Shown: piece by piece, positions 53,871 through 62,919 of the stretch
Layout: the number at the start of each line of letters is the position of its first letter
Numbering within the stretch: the stretch's first letter is position 1
NCBI RefSeq assembly: GCF_036014115.1
Contig: NZ_CP107913.1
Coordinates: 7,247,501 to 7,311,500 of the forward strand
Length of the DNA: 64,000 nucleotides
Direction of reading: 5' to 3'
From: Streptomyces sp. NBC_00448
GTDB lineage: Bacteria > Actinomycetota > Actinomycetes > Streptomycetales > Streptomycetaceae
Made by a program: the position numbers and the translations under genes
Notes under the pieces: model-generated
The model's input: only the letters and a program-made list of their open reading frames with translations
The model's database searches: none
Told to the model about the DNA's origin: nothing

Positions 53871-54584
53871 TTGCCATCCGCCGACTCCAGTACCGAGGAC
53901 ACCCTCGACCTGAAACTGCCACCGGAGGTCCTCGCGCTGTTCGCGGACAGCGCCGTGGGGGAGCCGACGGGCGTCGCGGGCGGCGCGGCGGGAGCAGCCG
54001 GTGGCGTCGCGGGCGGGCTGCTCGACGGCATCGCGGCCTGGCCGGCCGCCGAGACACCGGCCGGCCCCTTCCGGCTGGTCCCGGTCGTCCCTGACCGGGA
54101 CCTCGCGGTCCTCACCCGGTGGATGAACGATCCGGCAGTCGCCGAGTTCTGGGAGTTGGCCGGCGAGCAGCGGGTCACCGAGGCCCATGTGCGGGCCCAA
54201 CTCGACGGCGACGGCCGCAGCGTGCCCTGCCTCGGCGTGCTCGACGGCAGTGCGATGAGCTACTGGGAGGTCTATCGCGCCGACCTCGACCCGATCGCCC
54301 GCTACTACCCGGCCCGGCCGCACGACACCGGTGTCCATCTGCTCATCGGCGGTGTCGCCGACCGTGCCCGCGGCCTGGGCGGCACGTTGCTGCGCGCGGT
54401 CTCCGACCTGGTCCTGGACCACCGCTCCGCCTGCGGCCGGGTGATCGCCGAACCGGACCTGCGCAACACCCCCTCCGTGGCGGCCTTCCTCGCCGCCGGC
54501 TTCCGGCTCTCCGCGGAGGTCGACCTGCCGGGGAAGCGCGCCGCCCTGATGATCCGCGACCGAGCCCTGCGTCACCGCGTCTGA
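53871..54584 (+). CDS. GNAT-type siderophore acyltransferase (IucB/RhbD/AlcB-like)
   Basis: A 237-aa acyl-CoA N-acyltransferase. The first ~60 residues include a Gly/Ala-rich run; the domain follows at about 65-230 (FRLVPVVPDRDLAVLTRWMNDP, EFWELAG, SYWEVYRADLDPIARYYP, GVHLLIGG, RGLGGTLLRAV). This family acylates the hydroxylamine or amine arm before NIS condensation. The start is TTG 53871, chosen for AAGGAG about 6 nt upstream; no ATG or GTG fits better. Confidence 0.87.
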   Translation: MPSADSSTEDTLDLKLPPEVLALFADSAVGEPTGVAGGAAGAAGGVAGGLLDGIAAWPAAETPAGPFRLVPVVPDRDLAVLTRWMNDPAVAEFWELAGEQRVTEAHVRAQLDGDGRSVPCLGVLDGSAMSYWEVYRADLDPIARYYPARPHDTGVHLLIGGVADRARGLGGTLLRAVSDLVLDHRSACGRVIAEPDLRNTPSVAAFLAAGFRLSAEVDLPGKRAALMIRDRALRHRV

Positions 54585-54730
54585 CACGGTGCCCGACCGC
54601 GTCCGGCGTTGTCCGACCGCATCCGATCGCGACCGGACGCCGCCGAGCACGCCCGACCGCGCCGGTCGTGTCCGACCGGCGGCGGCCGCTTCGCAAAGCA
54701 GCCCTTCCGTCCCGTCCGCAGGAGCCCACC

Positions 54731-56494
54731 GTGACGATGCCATCCCCGACCGAGTCCGGCGCCGCGTGGGAGCGCGCGGCCAGGCGGCTGCTCGCCAAGA
54801 TGCTCGCCGAGTTCGCCTACGAAGACGTGATCGCGCCGCAACCCGACCCGGCGTCCGGCCCCGACACCTACCGGGTCGATGTCGCGCCCGACGTCACCTA
54901 CCGCTTCCGCGCGCGCCGCGGCTCGTACGGGAGTTGGTACGTGGACGCGGGCAGCATCACCCCGACCGGGGACCCGCTGCACTTCCTCGCGCACGGCCAC
55001 GACAGCGTGCTCGGGCTCAGCGGCGACACCACGGGCCACCTGATCAGGGAACTGCTCGCCACGCTGTGCGCCGATGTGCGCCTGGACGCCAACGCGCTGC
55101 CGGCCGCCGAACTCGCCGACCTCGGCTACGCCGAACTCGAGGGGCACCAGACCGGCCACCCATGGCTCGTGGCCAACAAGGGCCGTATCGGGTTCTCGGA
55201 CGCCGACGCGGCGCACTGGGCGCCCGAAGCCCGCAGACGCCACCGACTGCCGTGGATCGCCGTCCACCGCGACCTCGCCGAATACCGGGGCACCGGCACC
55301 CTGAACACCTCCGACCCGCTCTACGCCGAGGAACTCGCCCCCGAGACCCTGGACACCTTCCACCGCACGATCGCCGACCACGACCGTGATCCCGCCGACT
55401 ACCTGCTGCTACCCGTCCACCCCTGGCAGTGGGAACAGGTCGTCGCCCCGCTCTTCGCACCCGCGATCGCCGACGGGTCCATCATCCACCTCACCACCGA
55501 CAACGACCTCCGGCTGCCGCAGCAGTCGATCCGCACGTTCCTCAACACCAGCCGGCCGCACCGCCGCACCGTCAAGCTCCCGCTGTCGGTGCTCAACACC
55601 CTGGTCTGGCGCGGCCTGCCCACCGAGCGCACGCTGGCCGCCCCCGCGGTCACCGGCTGGGTGCACACGCTGCGCGACCACGACCGGTTCCTGCGCGACG
55701 AGGCCCGGGTGATCCTGCTCGGCGAGGTGGCGTCCGTCACCGTCGCCCATCCGCAATACGACAGGATGCCCGCGGTGCCCTATCAGTACCGCGAACTGCT
55801 CGGCTGTATCTGGCGTGAGCCGCTGACCGCGTACCTCGCTCCCGGCGAGCGCGCCCGTACGCTTGCCGCCCTGCTGCACACCGACCCGGCGGGCCGCGCC
55901 TTCACGGCCGAACTCGTCGCCCGTTCCGGGCTTTCCCCGCGGGTGTGGCTGCGACACCTCTTTGCCGCGCTTCTCCCTCCTTTGCTGCACTTCCTCTACC
56001 GGTACGGCACGGTGTTCTCCCCGCACGGCGAGAACGCGATCGTCGTCTACGACGAGCACGACATCCCGGTGCGGCTGGCGGTCAAGGATTTCGTCGACGA
56101 CGTGAACGTCTCCGCCCAGCCGCTGCCGGAACACGACACCATGCCGGCGGACGTCCGCGCCGTGCTGCTCACCGAGTCGCCTGAATTCCTCACCCAGTTC
56201 ATCCACTCGGGCCTGTTCATCGGAGTGTTCCGCTATCTCGCGCCGTTGTGCGAGCAGCAACTCGGCGTTCCCGAAAACGAGTTCTGGGCGCTGGTACGGG
56301 AGGAGATCGTGCGCCACCAGGAGCGCTTCCCCGAACTCAAGGAGCGGTTCGCGCTGTTCGACCTCTTCGCGCCGCGGATCGCCCGGCTGTGCCTCAACCG
56401 CAACCGTCTGCACCTCGACGGGTACCGCGACCGGGCCAACCGCCCGCACGCCGCCGTGCACGGGACCGTGGCCAATCCGCTCTGCGGGCCCTGA
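54731..56494 (+). CDS. IucA/IucC-family NIS siderophore synthetase, second
   Basis: A 587-aa paralogue of the preceding synthetase. Motifs are GHQTGHPWLVANKGRIGFS, LLLPVHPWQWEQV, PQQSIRTFLNTSRP, KLPLSVLNTLVWRGLP and HGENAIVVYDEHDIPVRL...KDFVDD. The last motif is typical of IucC/DesD/RhbF-type enzymes that add the second amine arm. GTG 54731 is supported by AGGAG 6 nt upstream; ATG 54737 is also possible. Two synthetases of complementary type point to a citrate-based, two-armed siderophore. Confidence 0.92.
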   Translation: MTMPSPTESGAAWERAARRLLAKMLAEFAYEDVIAPQPDPASGPDTYRVDVAPDVTYRFRARRGSYGSWYVDAGSITPTGDPLHFLAHGHDSVLGLSGDTTGHLIRELLATLCADVRLDANALPAAELADLGYAELEGHQTGHPWLVANKGRIGFSDADAAHWAPEARRRHRLPWIAVHRDLAEYRGTGTLNTSDPLYAEELAPETLDTFHRTIADHDRDPADYLLLPVHPWQWEQVVAPLFAPAIADGSIIHLTTDNDLRLPQQSIRTFLNTSRPHRRTVKLPLSVLNTLVWRGLPTERTLAAPAVTGWVHTLRDHDRFLRDEARVILLGEVASVTVAHPQYDRMPAVPYQYRELLGCIWREPLTAYLAPGERARTLAALLHTDPAGRAFTAELVARSGLSPRVWLRHLFAALLPPLLHFLYRYGTVFSPHGENAIVVYDEHDIPVRLAVKDFVDDVNVSAQPLPEHDTMPADVRAVLLTESPEFLTQFIHSGLFIGVFRYLAPLCEQQLGVPENEFWALVREEIVRHQERFPELKERFALFDLFAPRIARLCLNRNRLHLDGYRDRANRPHAAVHGTVANPLCGP

Positions 56495-56587
56495 GCGCGC
56501 TGCCTGGCGCCGAGACGCCCCGCCGGGCGCCGCTACGATCGGTCCGACGACGGCTGAGCCGACGAACGGCCCGACGGCGGGAGTGGG

Positions 56588-57211
56588 ATGGGCGAGGAAA
56601 CCGGCGGCGGGGCATGCCCGGAGTGCGGCAGCGGCGGCGCCCACCCCGGGCAACTGGTCTGCCAGGGCTGCTACGTGCCCTTCGCGCTGATGGCACCCGT
56701 CCCCGGCGCGGACCGCACGGACTCGGTGGGCTCCACGGACGCCGTGGGGCCCACCGACTCGGGGGAGACCGTGCAGCCTGCCGACGTGAGTCCCGAACCC
56801 GACGCACGCCCCGAACCCGAGCCGCACCCCGACCACACCCGGGTCATCGGCCGCCTCGCGAACACCGAGGCGGGCAACGCCAGGACCCGCAGGGACGGCC
56901 CGTCGCGCGCCCTGCGGCTGAGCTTCCCTGACGGTCAGGTCGTCGAGGTCGAACCCGGCCGGCAGGTCCGGCTGGGCCGCGAGCGGCGCCTGTGCCCCGC
57001 GGTCGGATTCCTCGCCACCCACGACAACCTGTCCCGCCTGCACGCCACCGTCAGGGTCGAGCCGGACGGCTCCGCCTCCCTCACCGACGAGGGCTCCACG
57101 AACGGCACGTACCTGCACGGCTACCGGCTCCAGCCCCACGAACCCGCGGTGCTGAACCCGGGCGACGCCATACGGCTCGCCGCCGACGTCACCGTTCGGG
57201 TGCTGCCCTGA
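56588..57211 (+). CDS. Zinc-ribbon and FHA-domain protein
   Basis: A 207-aa soluble protein. The N-terminus has a CPECG...CQGCY zinc ribbon (10-30). An acidic Pro/Asp-rich linker follows, then a forkhead-associated domain (about 112-207) with phosphothreonine-pocket residues R in RLGRERR, SRLHA and STNGTYLHG. FHA domains bind phospho-Thr proteins, usually substrates of Ser/Thr kinases. GGGAG upstream of ATG 56588. Its last 23 nt overlap the convergent kinase gene. Confidence 0.88.
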   Translation: MGEETGGGACPECGSGGAHPGQLVCQGCYVPFALMAPVPGADRTDSVGSTDAVGPTDSGETVQPADVSPEPDARPEPEPHPDHTRVIGRLANTEAGNARTRRDGPSRALRLSFPDGQVVEVEPGRQVRLGRERRLCPAVGFLATHDNLSRLHATVRVEPDGSASLTDEGSTNGTYLHGYRLQPHEPAVLNPGDAIRLAADVTVRVLP

Positions 57212-58442
57212 CCGCCGCATAGGAGGCCACGCACCGGGCGAGCGGATGCTCGGCGCCCAGTGCGGCGGCCGTGTCGCCCGCCAGCTCCGCGAGGCGCCTG
57301 GCCACCGAGGACGCGCCGTTGAGCCCCTCCAGCACGCGCGCCCGGCCGAAGAGCGCCGCGAAGGACGCCGGCGCCCTCTCCGCGTCATGCCGCGCCAGCT
57401 GCTGGAGCGCCTGCCAGTACCGCTGGTCGGCGTCGGCGAACCGGCCGGACATGAGCAGTCCCTCGCCTTCCTCCAGCAACGCCCACACCACATGCCGCGT
57501 CCCGCGGTCCAGGGCCGTCGGCGTATGCGGCGCGCGGCCTGGCTGCCGCAACTCCCGTAGCCGCAGCGCCACCTCGCCCGCGGTCGACGGGCGCTGTGCC
57601 GGGTCCTTGGCGAGCAGTTCGTGCACCAGGTGCGCGAGGCCGGCCGGCACCTCGGGCCGGCGCCGCTCGATCCGCTCCGGCGTCTCGTGCACATGCGCGT
57701 ACGCGTATCCGACGACGTTGCCTGCGGAGAACGGCGGACCCTCGGCGAGGAGCGCGTACAGCACGCAGCCGAGGGAGTACAGGTCCGACTGCGCGGTGAC
57801 CTCCCGGCCGTGCGCCTGCTCGGGCGACAGGTACGGCGGGGAGCCCAGGACGGCCTGCGGGTCCGTGTACCGGGTGCGCTGCGGGTCGCGCTGCGCCACC
57901 AGACCGAAGTCGCAGATCTTGACGGCGCCGTCGGGCAGCAGCATCAGGTTCTCCGGCTTGATGTCCCGGTGCACGAGGCCGTGCTCGTGGGCGTGCTGCA
58001 GGCCCGCGGCGATCTGGGCGCCGTAGGCGAGGACGTCGGCGACCGGGAGGCCGCCGCGGTCCAGCAGCACCTCGCCGAAGTCCCGCCCGGACAGCAGTTC
58101 CATCACCAGGAAGGGACGGCCGTCGTGCTCGCCCGCGTCATGGATGGTCGCCACGTTCGGATGGCTGAGCGCGGCGGCGGCTACGGCCTCCCGGCGGAAC
58201 CGGCCCTCGCGCGCGTTGCGCTCGCCCTCGGCCCATTCGGCGCGCAAGGTCAGCACCTTTACTGCCACCCGGCGTCCCAAACCCAGATCGACGGCCGCGT
58301 ACACCTGCCCGAAGCCGCCGCCGCCCAACCGCTCCTCCAGCCGGTAGCGGCCGCTGAGCAGCGTCCCGGCCCCGATCCGGTCCGGCGGTACGCCCGTCCC
58401 GCCCACTCCGCCTCCGCTCACTCGCGTGCGCCCCTCACTCAC
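57189..58442 (-). CDS. Soluble Ser/Thr protein kinase with C-terminal helical tail
   Basis: The product is 417 aa. The Hanks-type kinase domain (about 32-295) has GGGGFGQV, Lys62 (AVKV), HRD with catalytic Asp160 (VHRDIKPENL), DFG with Asp178 and the APE-like SPEQ. No membrane segment or PASTA repeats, unlike PknB. The C-terminal ~110 residues are helical (VVWALLEEGEGLLMSGRFAD, RYWQALQQLARHD), TPR-like. GTG 58442 lacks a good ribosome-binding site; it begins 7 nt after the PIN-FHA gene's stop, suggesting coupling. Likely target proteins are the two FHA proteins beside it; this is inference. Confidence 0.92.
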   Translation of the reverse strand: MSEGRTRVSGGGVGGTGVPPDRIGAGTLLSGRYRLEERLGGGGFGQVYAAVDLGLGRRVAVKVLTLRAEWAEGERNAREGRFRREAVAAAALSHPNVATIHDAGEHDGRPFLVMELLSGRDFGEVLLDRGGLPVADVLAYGAQIAAGLQHAHEHGLVHRDIKPENLMLLPDGAVKICDFGLVAQRDPQRTRYTDPQAVLGSPPYLSPEQAHGREVTAQSDLYSLGCVLYALLAEGPPFSAGNVVGYAYAHVHETPERIERRRPEVPAGLAHLVHELLAKDPAQRPSTAGEVALRLRELRQPGRAPHTPTALDRGTRHVVWALLEEGEGLLMSGRFADADQRYWQALQQLARHDAERAPASFAALFGRARVLEGLNGASSVARRLAELAGDTAAALGAEHPLARCVASYAAVRAAPER

Positions 58443-58449
58443 GTGCCGT

Positions 58450-59682
58450 TCAGTCGCGCCCAGGTGACCCGTGGGCCGGTGATCCGTGTCCCTGTGCCCC
58501 CTGCGCCGGTGACTCGTCCGTCAACCGCCACAGGTCGGACGGCAGGCCCACCATCGTCGGGTCCGCGGCCGCGGCGGCCTGCTGCGGTCCGACCGTACCG
58601 TCCGTCGCGTCGTCCTCGAACACGAACTGACGGCCGCTGGGCAGCAGTTCCAGGCGCTCGTGCAGCACGATCGCGTCCCCGCGGCGCAACTGCCAGCGCG
58701 TGCCGTGGAACAGCGGCAGCAACTCGTCCCCGGTCGGCCGCCGGCGGCGGACGCGGGTGCCGTTGGCGCTGCGCTCATCGACGACGGTCAGCCCGGTCCC
58801 GTCGTACTCCAGCAGCACATGCGTGCGGCTGACGGAATCCACCGCCTTGTCGTCGATCCAGGCGCCAAGGGCGACCCCGCCGCCCGCGGGGGCCCGGCCG
58901 ACCGCGAGCGGCTCGCCGGCCGTCACCATGAAGCGGCCGCGGACCATGCCGTCCATGACCACCTTCATCTGCGCGCGGCGCGGCCGCGGCCCGGCGTCGG
59001 ACAGCGGCAGTCCGTGGGTGGGGCACAGCACCCGCTTGCCCCGGCGGCGGGGAAGCGCGGTGCCCGGATGTTCGCCCGCCCCGAACAGCGGGCAGTCCGC
59101 TTGCGGGCAGCGCCAGTCCCGGCTGAGCACATCCCGGTGCGCCGACGGTGCCCAGCGCCTGAGCACCCCTGCCTCCAGCAGCAGGCCCTCCTCCTCCTTG
59201 CGCGAGATCTGCCACTCCGGCGGCACCGGCATGATCCGCGGGCGCACCACCAGCGCCCCGTCGGGGCCGAGCAGCGGGCGCAGGAAGTGGTCCCGGTCAC
59301 CCGGAATCCACGGGTAGGCGCGGTGGAAGTCGAGGAAGTTGTCCGCGCTGACCACTTGCAGTTCGAGCGTGTCCGCCAGCTCCAGGATGCGGTCGTCGGC
59401 CCTGGGCAGGACCTCCAGCAGCCGGTCGCGGTACCAGCCCGCCAGGCGCTCGCGCTCCTCAGGTGTCAGGCGGCCGTCGGTCAGCAGCGAGCGGTCCGTG
59501 ATGGGGTAGACCTGTACCGCTGGGTCGTGGGCGAACTCCGCCAGCGCGTCGAGCAGCGCCTCGAAGCGGCTCAGGTCCGCTGCTCTGTCACCGCCGAGGG
59601 CTGGTTCGCGGACGACGTTCGCCACGTCGATCACGTATTCCGCGGCCGAGGCATCAAGCGTCAAGCGGCTCTCGCACTGCAT
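58450..59682 (-). CDS. PIN-like/zinc-ribbon/FHA protein
   Basis: The product is 410 aa. The N-terminal ~150 residues look like a PIN/NYN nuclease fold: YVIDVANVV (Asp19, Asn22), SRFEALLDALAEF, PITDRSLL and VVSADNFLDF supply the acidic residues expected. A Cys/His-containing middle segment (WRCPQADCPLFG, VLCPTHGLPLS) may bind zinc. The FHA domain covers about 252-330 (AVGRAPAGG, VSRTHVLLEYDG, SANGTRVRR). Likely an RNase controlled by phosphorylation, but enzymatic activity is inferred. The start is ATG 59682, with another ATG at 59700; neither has a Shine-Dalgarno sequence. First gene of an operon with the kinase. Confidence 0.78.
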   Translation of the reverse strand: MQCESRLTLDASAAEYVIDVANVVREPALGGDRAADLSRFEALLDALAEFAHDPAVQVYPITDRSLLTDGRLTPEERERLAGWYRDRLLEVLPRADDRILELADTLELQVVSADNFLDFHRAYPWIPGDRDHFLRPLLGPDGALVVRPRIMPVPPEWQISRKEEEGLLLEAGVLRRWAPSAHRDVLSRDWRCPQADCPLFGAGEHPGTALPRRRGKRVLCPTHGLPLSDAGPRPRRAQMKVVMDGMVRGRFMVTAGEPLAVGRAPAGGGVALGAWIDDKAVDSVSRTHVLLEYDGTGLTVVDERSANGTRVRRRRPTGDELLPLFHGTRWQLRRGDAIVLHERLELLPSGRQFVFEDDATDGTVGPQQAAAAADPTMVGLPSDLWRLTDESPAQGAQGHGSPAHGSPGRD

Positions 59683-59781
59683 ATGACCAGAAGCTAGCAT
59701 CGCCCGACCGGGGCGGTCCCGGGAATGTCCGGGCGGTGACCGGACCGGCCGGACTCGGACCGCGCTGTCGGTGCGGCGCCG

Positions 59782-59787
59782 TAGGCT
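59782..59787 (+). promoter_or_regulatory. Candidate -10 of a near-leaderless promoter for the DinG-like gene
   Basis: TAGGCT ends 9 nt before the ATG. No LexA-type box is seen in this 114-nt divergent region. Confidence 0.35.
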
Positions 59788-59796
59788 GGCCCTCCT

Positions 59797-61812
59797 ATGA
59801 CTGCCACCACCCCACCCGCCCTCACCGACCTGCTGCACGCCGCCGTCACCGCCGTCGGCGGGGTGGAGCGGGAAGGCCAGGTCGCCATGGCCGAAGCCGT
59901 ACAGGCCGCCGTGGAAGACCAGTCCCATCTGCTCGTCCAGGCCGGCACCGGCACCGGGAAGTCGCTCGGCTACCTGGTGCCCGCCCTGGCACACGGCGAG
60001 CCCGTGGTGGTGGCCACCGCCACCCTCGCCCTCCAGCGGCAGTTGGTGGAGCGGGACCTGCCGCGCACGGTGCAGGCGCTGAAGCCGCTGCTGCGCCGCG
60101 AACCGGCGTACGCGATGCTCAAGGGCCGTTCCAACTACCTGTGCCTGCACCGTCTGCACGAAGGCGTGCCGCAGGACGACGAGGACGGCCTCTTCGACCC
60201 CTTCGAGGCCGCCGCGCCGACCAGCAAGCTCGGCAAGGACCTGCTGCGGCTGCGTGACTGGGCCGACGAGACCGAGACCGGTGACCGGGACGGACTCAGT
60301 CCCGGGGTCTCGGACCGCGCCTGGGGCCAGGTCTCGGTCACCTCCCGGGAGTGTCTGGGCGCCACCAAGTGCGCCTACGGCGCCGAGTGCTTCGCCGAGG
60401 CGGCCCGCGAGCGGGCCAAGCTCGCCGAGGTCATCGTGACCAACCACGCACTGCTGGCCATCGACGCCATCGAGGGCGCCCCGGTGCTGCCGAGCCACGA
60501 GGTGCTGATCGTCGACGAGGCGCATGAACTGGTCTCACGCGTCACGGGGGTAGCCACCGGCGAGCTGAGCCCCATCGGGGTCAACCGCGCCGTCAAGCGC
60601 GCCGCCAAACTGGTCAACGAGAAGGCCGCGGACGCCCTCCTGAGCGCCGGCGAGGGTTTCGAGCGGGTGATGGAGCTGGCCCTGCCCGGGCGGCTGGAGG
60701 AGATCCCCGAGGACCTCGCGTACGTACTTGCCGCGCTCCGCGACGCGTGCCGGTTGGTGATCACCGCGCTCGGCGAGACCCGGGACAAGTCCGTGCAGGA
60801 CGAGGACGTGATCCGCAAGCAGGCCCTGGCCTCCGTCGAGCACGTCCACGAGGTCGCAGAACGCCTGGTGCAGGGCTCGGAGTACGACGTGGTGTGGTGT
60901 GAGCGGCACGACCGGTTCGGCGCGTCGCTGCGGGTGGCGCCGCTGAACGTGTCGGGCCTGCTGCGCGAGAAGCTCTTCAACGACCGCTCCGTGGTGCTCA
61001 CGTCCGCCACCCTCAAGCTGGGCGGCGACTTCAACGGGGTGGCGGCCTCGCTCGGTCTGTCCCCGGAGGGCGTGAAGGCCCCGGAGGGCGAGGAGGAGGT
61101 GCCGCCCTGGAAGGGCATCGACGTCGGCTCGCCCTTCGACTACCGCAGGCAGGGAATCCTCTACGTGGCCCGGCACCTCGCGCAGCCGGGCCGGGACTCC
61201 GGCCGTGAGGACATGCTCGACGAACTCGCCGAGCTGATCGAGGCAGCCGGTGGACGCACCCTGGGGCTCTTCTCGTCGATGCGTGGCGCCCAGGCGGCCG
61301 CGGAGGCGATGCGCGGGCGGCTGGAACACCCGGTGCTGCTCCAGGGCGAGGAGACGCTGGGCGAGCTGATCCGCACCTTCGCCGAGGACGCCGGCACCTG
61401 CCTGTTCGGCACGCTGTCCTTGTGGCAGGGAGTGGATGTGCCGGGCGTGAACTGCCAGTTGGTGGTGATGGACCGGATTCCCTTCCCCCGGCCGGACGAT
61501 CCGCTGATGAGCGCGCGGCAGAAGTCGGTGGAGGAGCACGGCGGAAACGGCTTCATGGCGGTCGCCGCCACCCACGCGGCGCTGCTGATGGCCCAGGGCG
61601 CGGGGCGGTTGATCCGCGCCTCCGGCGACCGCGGTGTGGTGGCCGTGCTCGACCCGCGACTGGCCACCGCGCGCTACGGAGGCTTCCTGCGCTCCTCGAT
61701 GCCCGAGTTCTGGTACACCAACGACCGCAACCAGGTGCGGAAGTCGCTGGCGGCGATCGACGCAGCAGCGGCGCGGCCGGCAACCGCCGAGACGGTTGAG
61801 GCCGAGGCCTGA
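59797..61812 (+). CDS. DinG/XPD-type iron-sulfur DNA helicase
   Basis: A 671-aa superfamily 2 helicase. Walker A AGTGTGKS (Lys55) and the DEAH box (Asp240, VDEAHELV) are complete. Four cysteines suited to a 4Fe-4S cluster lie between motifs I and II: Cys116 (YLCLHR), Cys186, Cys192 and Cys198 (ECLGATKCAYGAEC). C-terminal motifs TLSLWQGVDVPG and QGAGRLIRA follow. Enzymes of this type unwind damaged or structured DNA. It converges on lexA through a shared terminator. Confidence 0.93.
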   Translation: MTATTPPALTDLLHAAVTAVGGVEREGQVAMAEAVQAAVEDQSHLLVQAGTGTGKSLGYLVPALAHGEPVVVATATLALQRQLVERDLPRTVQALKPLLRREPAYAMLKGRSNYLCLHRLHEGVPQDDEDGLFDPFEAAAPTSKLGKDLLRLRDWADETETGDRDGLSPGVSDRAWGQVSVTSRECLGATKCAYGAECFAEAARERAKLAEVIVTNHALLAIDAIEGAPVLPSHEVLIVDEAHELVSRVTGVATGELSPIGVNRAVKRAAKLVNEKAADALLSAGEGFERVMELALPGRLEEIPEDLAYVLAALRDACRLVITALGETRDKSVQDEDVIRKQALASVEHVHEVAERLVQGSEYDVVWCERHDRFGASLRVAPLNVSGLLREKLFNDRSVVLTSATLKLGGDFNGVAASLGLSPEGVKAPEGEEEVPPWKGIDVGSPFDYRRQGILYVARHLAQPGRDSGREDMLDELAELIEAAGGRTLGLFSSMRGAQAAAEAMRGRLEHPVLLQGEETLGELIRTFAEDAGTCLFGTLSLWQGVDVPGVNCQLVVMDRIPFPRPDDPLMSARQKSVEEHGGNGFMAVAATHAALLMAQGAGRLIRASGDRGVVAVLDPRLATARYGGFLRSSMPEFWYTNDRNQVRKSLAAIDAAAARPATAETVEAEA

Positions 61813-61890
61813 CAGGGCCGTCGCGGCGGTGTGCAGGCCCCTGAGCGGCCCGTAGCGGTCGCGGTGGCTCCGGATACACAGATACGGCGA

Positions 61891-61929
61891 AGGGCCCGGC
61901 AGGCCGCCCACAGCGGCCTGCCGGGCCCT
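61891..61929 (+). terminator. Bidirectional terminator between the helicase gene and lexA
   Basis: A perfect 17-bp stem (61891-61907 with 61913-61929) has loop CCACA. It separates two convergent stops. Confidence 0.9.
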
Positions 61930-61974
61930 GTCCAGCCGGGTCGAGCCCGGCTCCGACAGTCGCCGAGCGCCGGG

Positions 61975-62754
61975 TCAGATCCGGCGCAGCACTGCCACGA
62001 CCTTGCCGAGGATCGTGGCCTCGTCACCGGGGATCGGCTGGTACGCCGCGTTGTGCGGCAGCAGCCACACGTGGCCGTTGTCCCGCTTGAAGCGCTTCAC
62101 GGTCGCCTCGCCGTCCAGCATCGCCGCGACGATGTCGCCGTTCTCGGCGACCGGTTGACGCCGTACGGTCACCCAGTCGCCGTCGCAGATGGCCGCCTCG
62201 ATCATTGAGTCGCCGACCACCTTGAGCACGAACAGCTCGCCGTCACCGACGAGTTGGCGCGGCAGGGGGAAGACGTCCTCGACGGACTCCTCGGCGAGGA
62301 TGGGACCGCCGGCCGCGATCCGGCCGACCAGCGGCACGTACGAGGCCGAGGGCTTGCCGGTGGTGTCGGTGGGCTGCGGGTGGCCCGCGTCCGACGCGCG
62401 GACCTCGTACGCGCGGGGGCGGTGCGGGTCGCGGCGCAGGAATCCCTTCCGCTCCAGCGCCATGAGCTGGTGGGCGACCGACGAGGTGCTGGACAGGCCG
62501 ACGGCCTGGCCGATCTCGCGCATGGACGGCGGATATCCGCGGCGCTGCACCGAGTCCCTGATGACCTCGATGACGCGGCGCTGGCGCTCGGTCAGCCCCG
62601 AGCTGTCGGCGCGAATTCCCGGGGGCCGTCCGGGGAGGGCGCGCGCCGGCTTCGGGGTGCTGTCTTCGTTCGTCACGTCCAACGGGCCGATTCCGTCCGG
62701 GGAGCGGTCATGCTCGGGCAATGTGCCGGTGGCGCTCTCTGCGGTGGTGGTCAC
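61975..62754 (-). CDS. lexA: LexA SOS repressor
   Basis: A 259-aa repressor. The winged-helix domain (about 55-125) includes RQRRVIEVIRDSVQRRGYPP and LSSTSSVAHQL. The peptidase domain has the self-cleavage bond Ala148-Gly149 (GRIAAGGPI), nucleophile Ser183 (VVGDSMIEA) and Lys220 (ATVKRF). The first ~50 residues are a variable extension. GTG 62754 is chosen over GTG 62781 because GAAAGGGG lies just upstream. Two SOS boxes in the leader region indicate autoregulation. Confidence 0.95.
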   Translation of the reverse strand: MTTTAESATGTLPEHDRSPDGIGPLDVTNEDSTPKPARALPGRPPGIRADSSGLTERQRRVIEVIRDSVQRRGYPPSMREIGQAVGLSSTSSVAHQLMALERKGFLRRDPHRPRAYEVRASDAGHPQPTDTTGKPSASYVPLVGRIAAGGPILAEESVEDVFPLPRQLVGDGELFVLKVVGDSMIEAAICDGDWVTVRRQPVAENGDIVAAMLDGEATVKRFKRDNGHVWLLPHNAAYQPIPGDEATILGKVVAVLRRI

Positions 62755-62854
62755 GGCGGCCCCTTTCGAGTTGTTCTCCACCGCATGGACTGCGGTCGGC
62801 CCGCCTCCGCGTGCGGGCAGTTAGTACAACGGTAGTGGGTTTCGAAAGGTTGCG

Positions 62855-62870
62855 CCAAACACACGTTCGA
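62855..62870 (-). promoter_or_regulatory. LexA (SOS) box near the lexA transcription start
   Basis: Reading toward lexA the site is TCGAACGTGTGTTTGG, close to the actinobacterial consensus TCGAAC-N4-GTTCGA (left half perfect). It lies just downstream of the predicted -10. Confidence 0.7.
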
Positions 62871-62872
62871 GT

Positions 62873-62902
62873 GAATTAGCGAAAATCCGCTGACGTGATC
62901 AA
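62873..62902 (-). promoter_or_regulatory. Candidate lexA promoter
   Basis: On the lexA strand, -35 TTGATC (62902-62897) and -10 TAATTC (62878-62873) are separated by 18 nt and are flanked on both sides by LexA-type boxes. Confidence 0.55.
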
Positions 62903-62919
62903 GGTACCGGGTGTATTGA

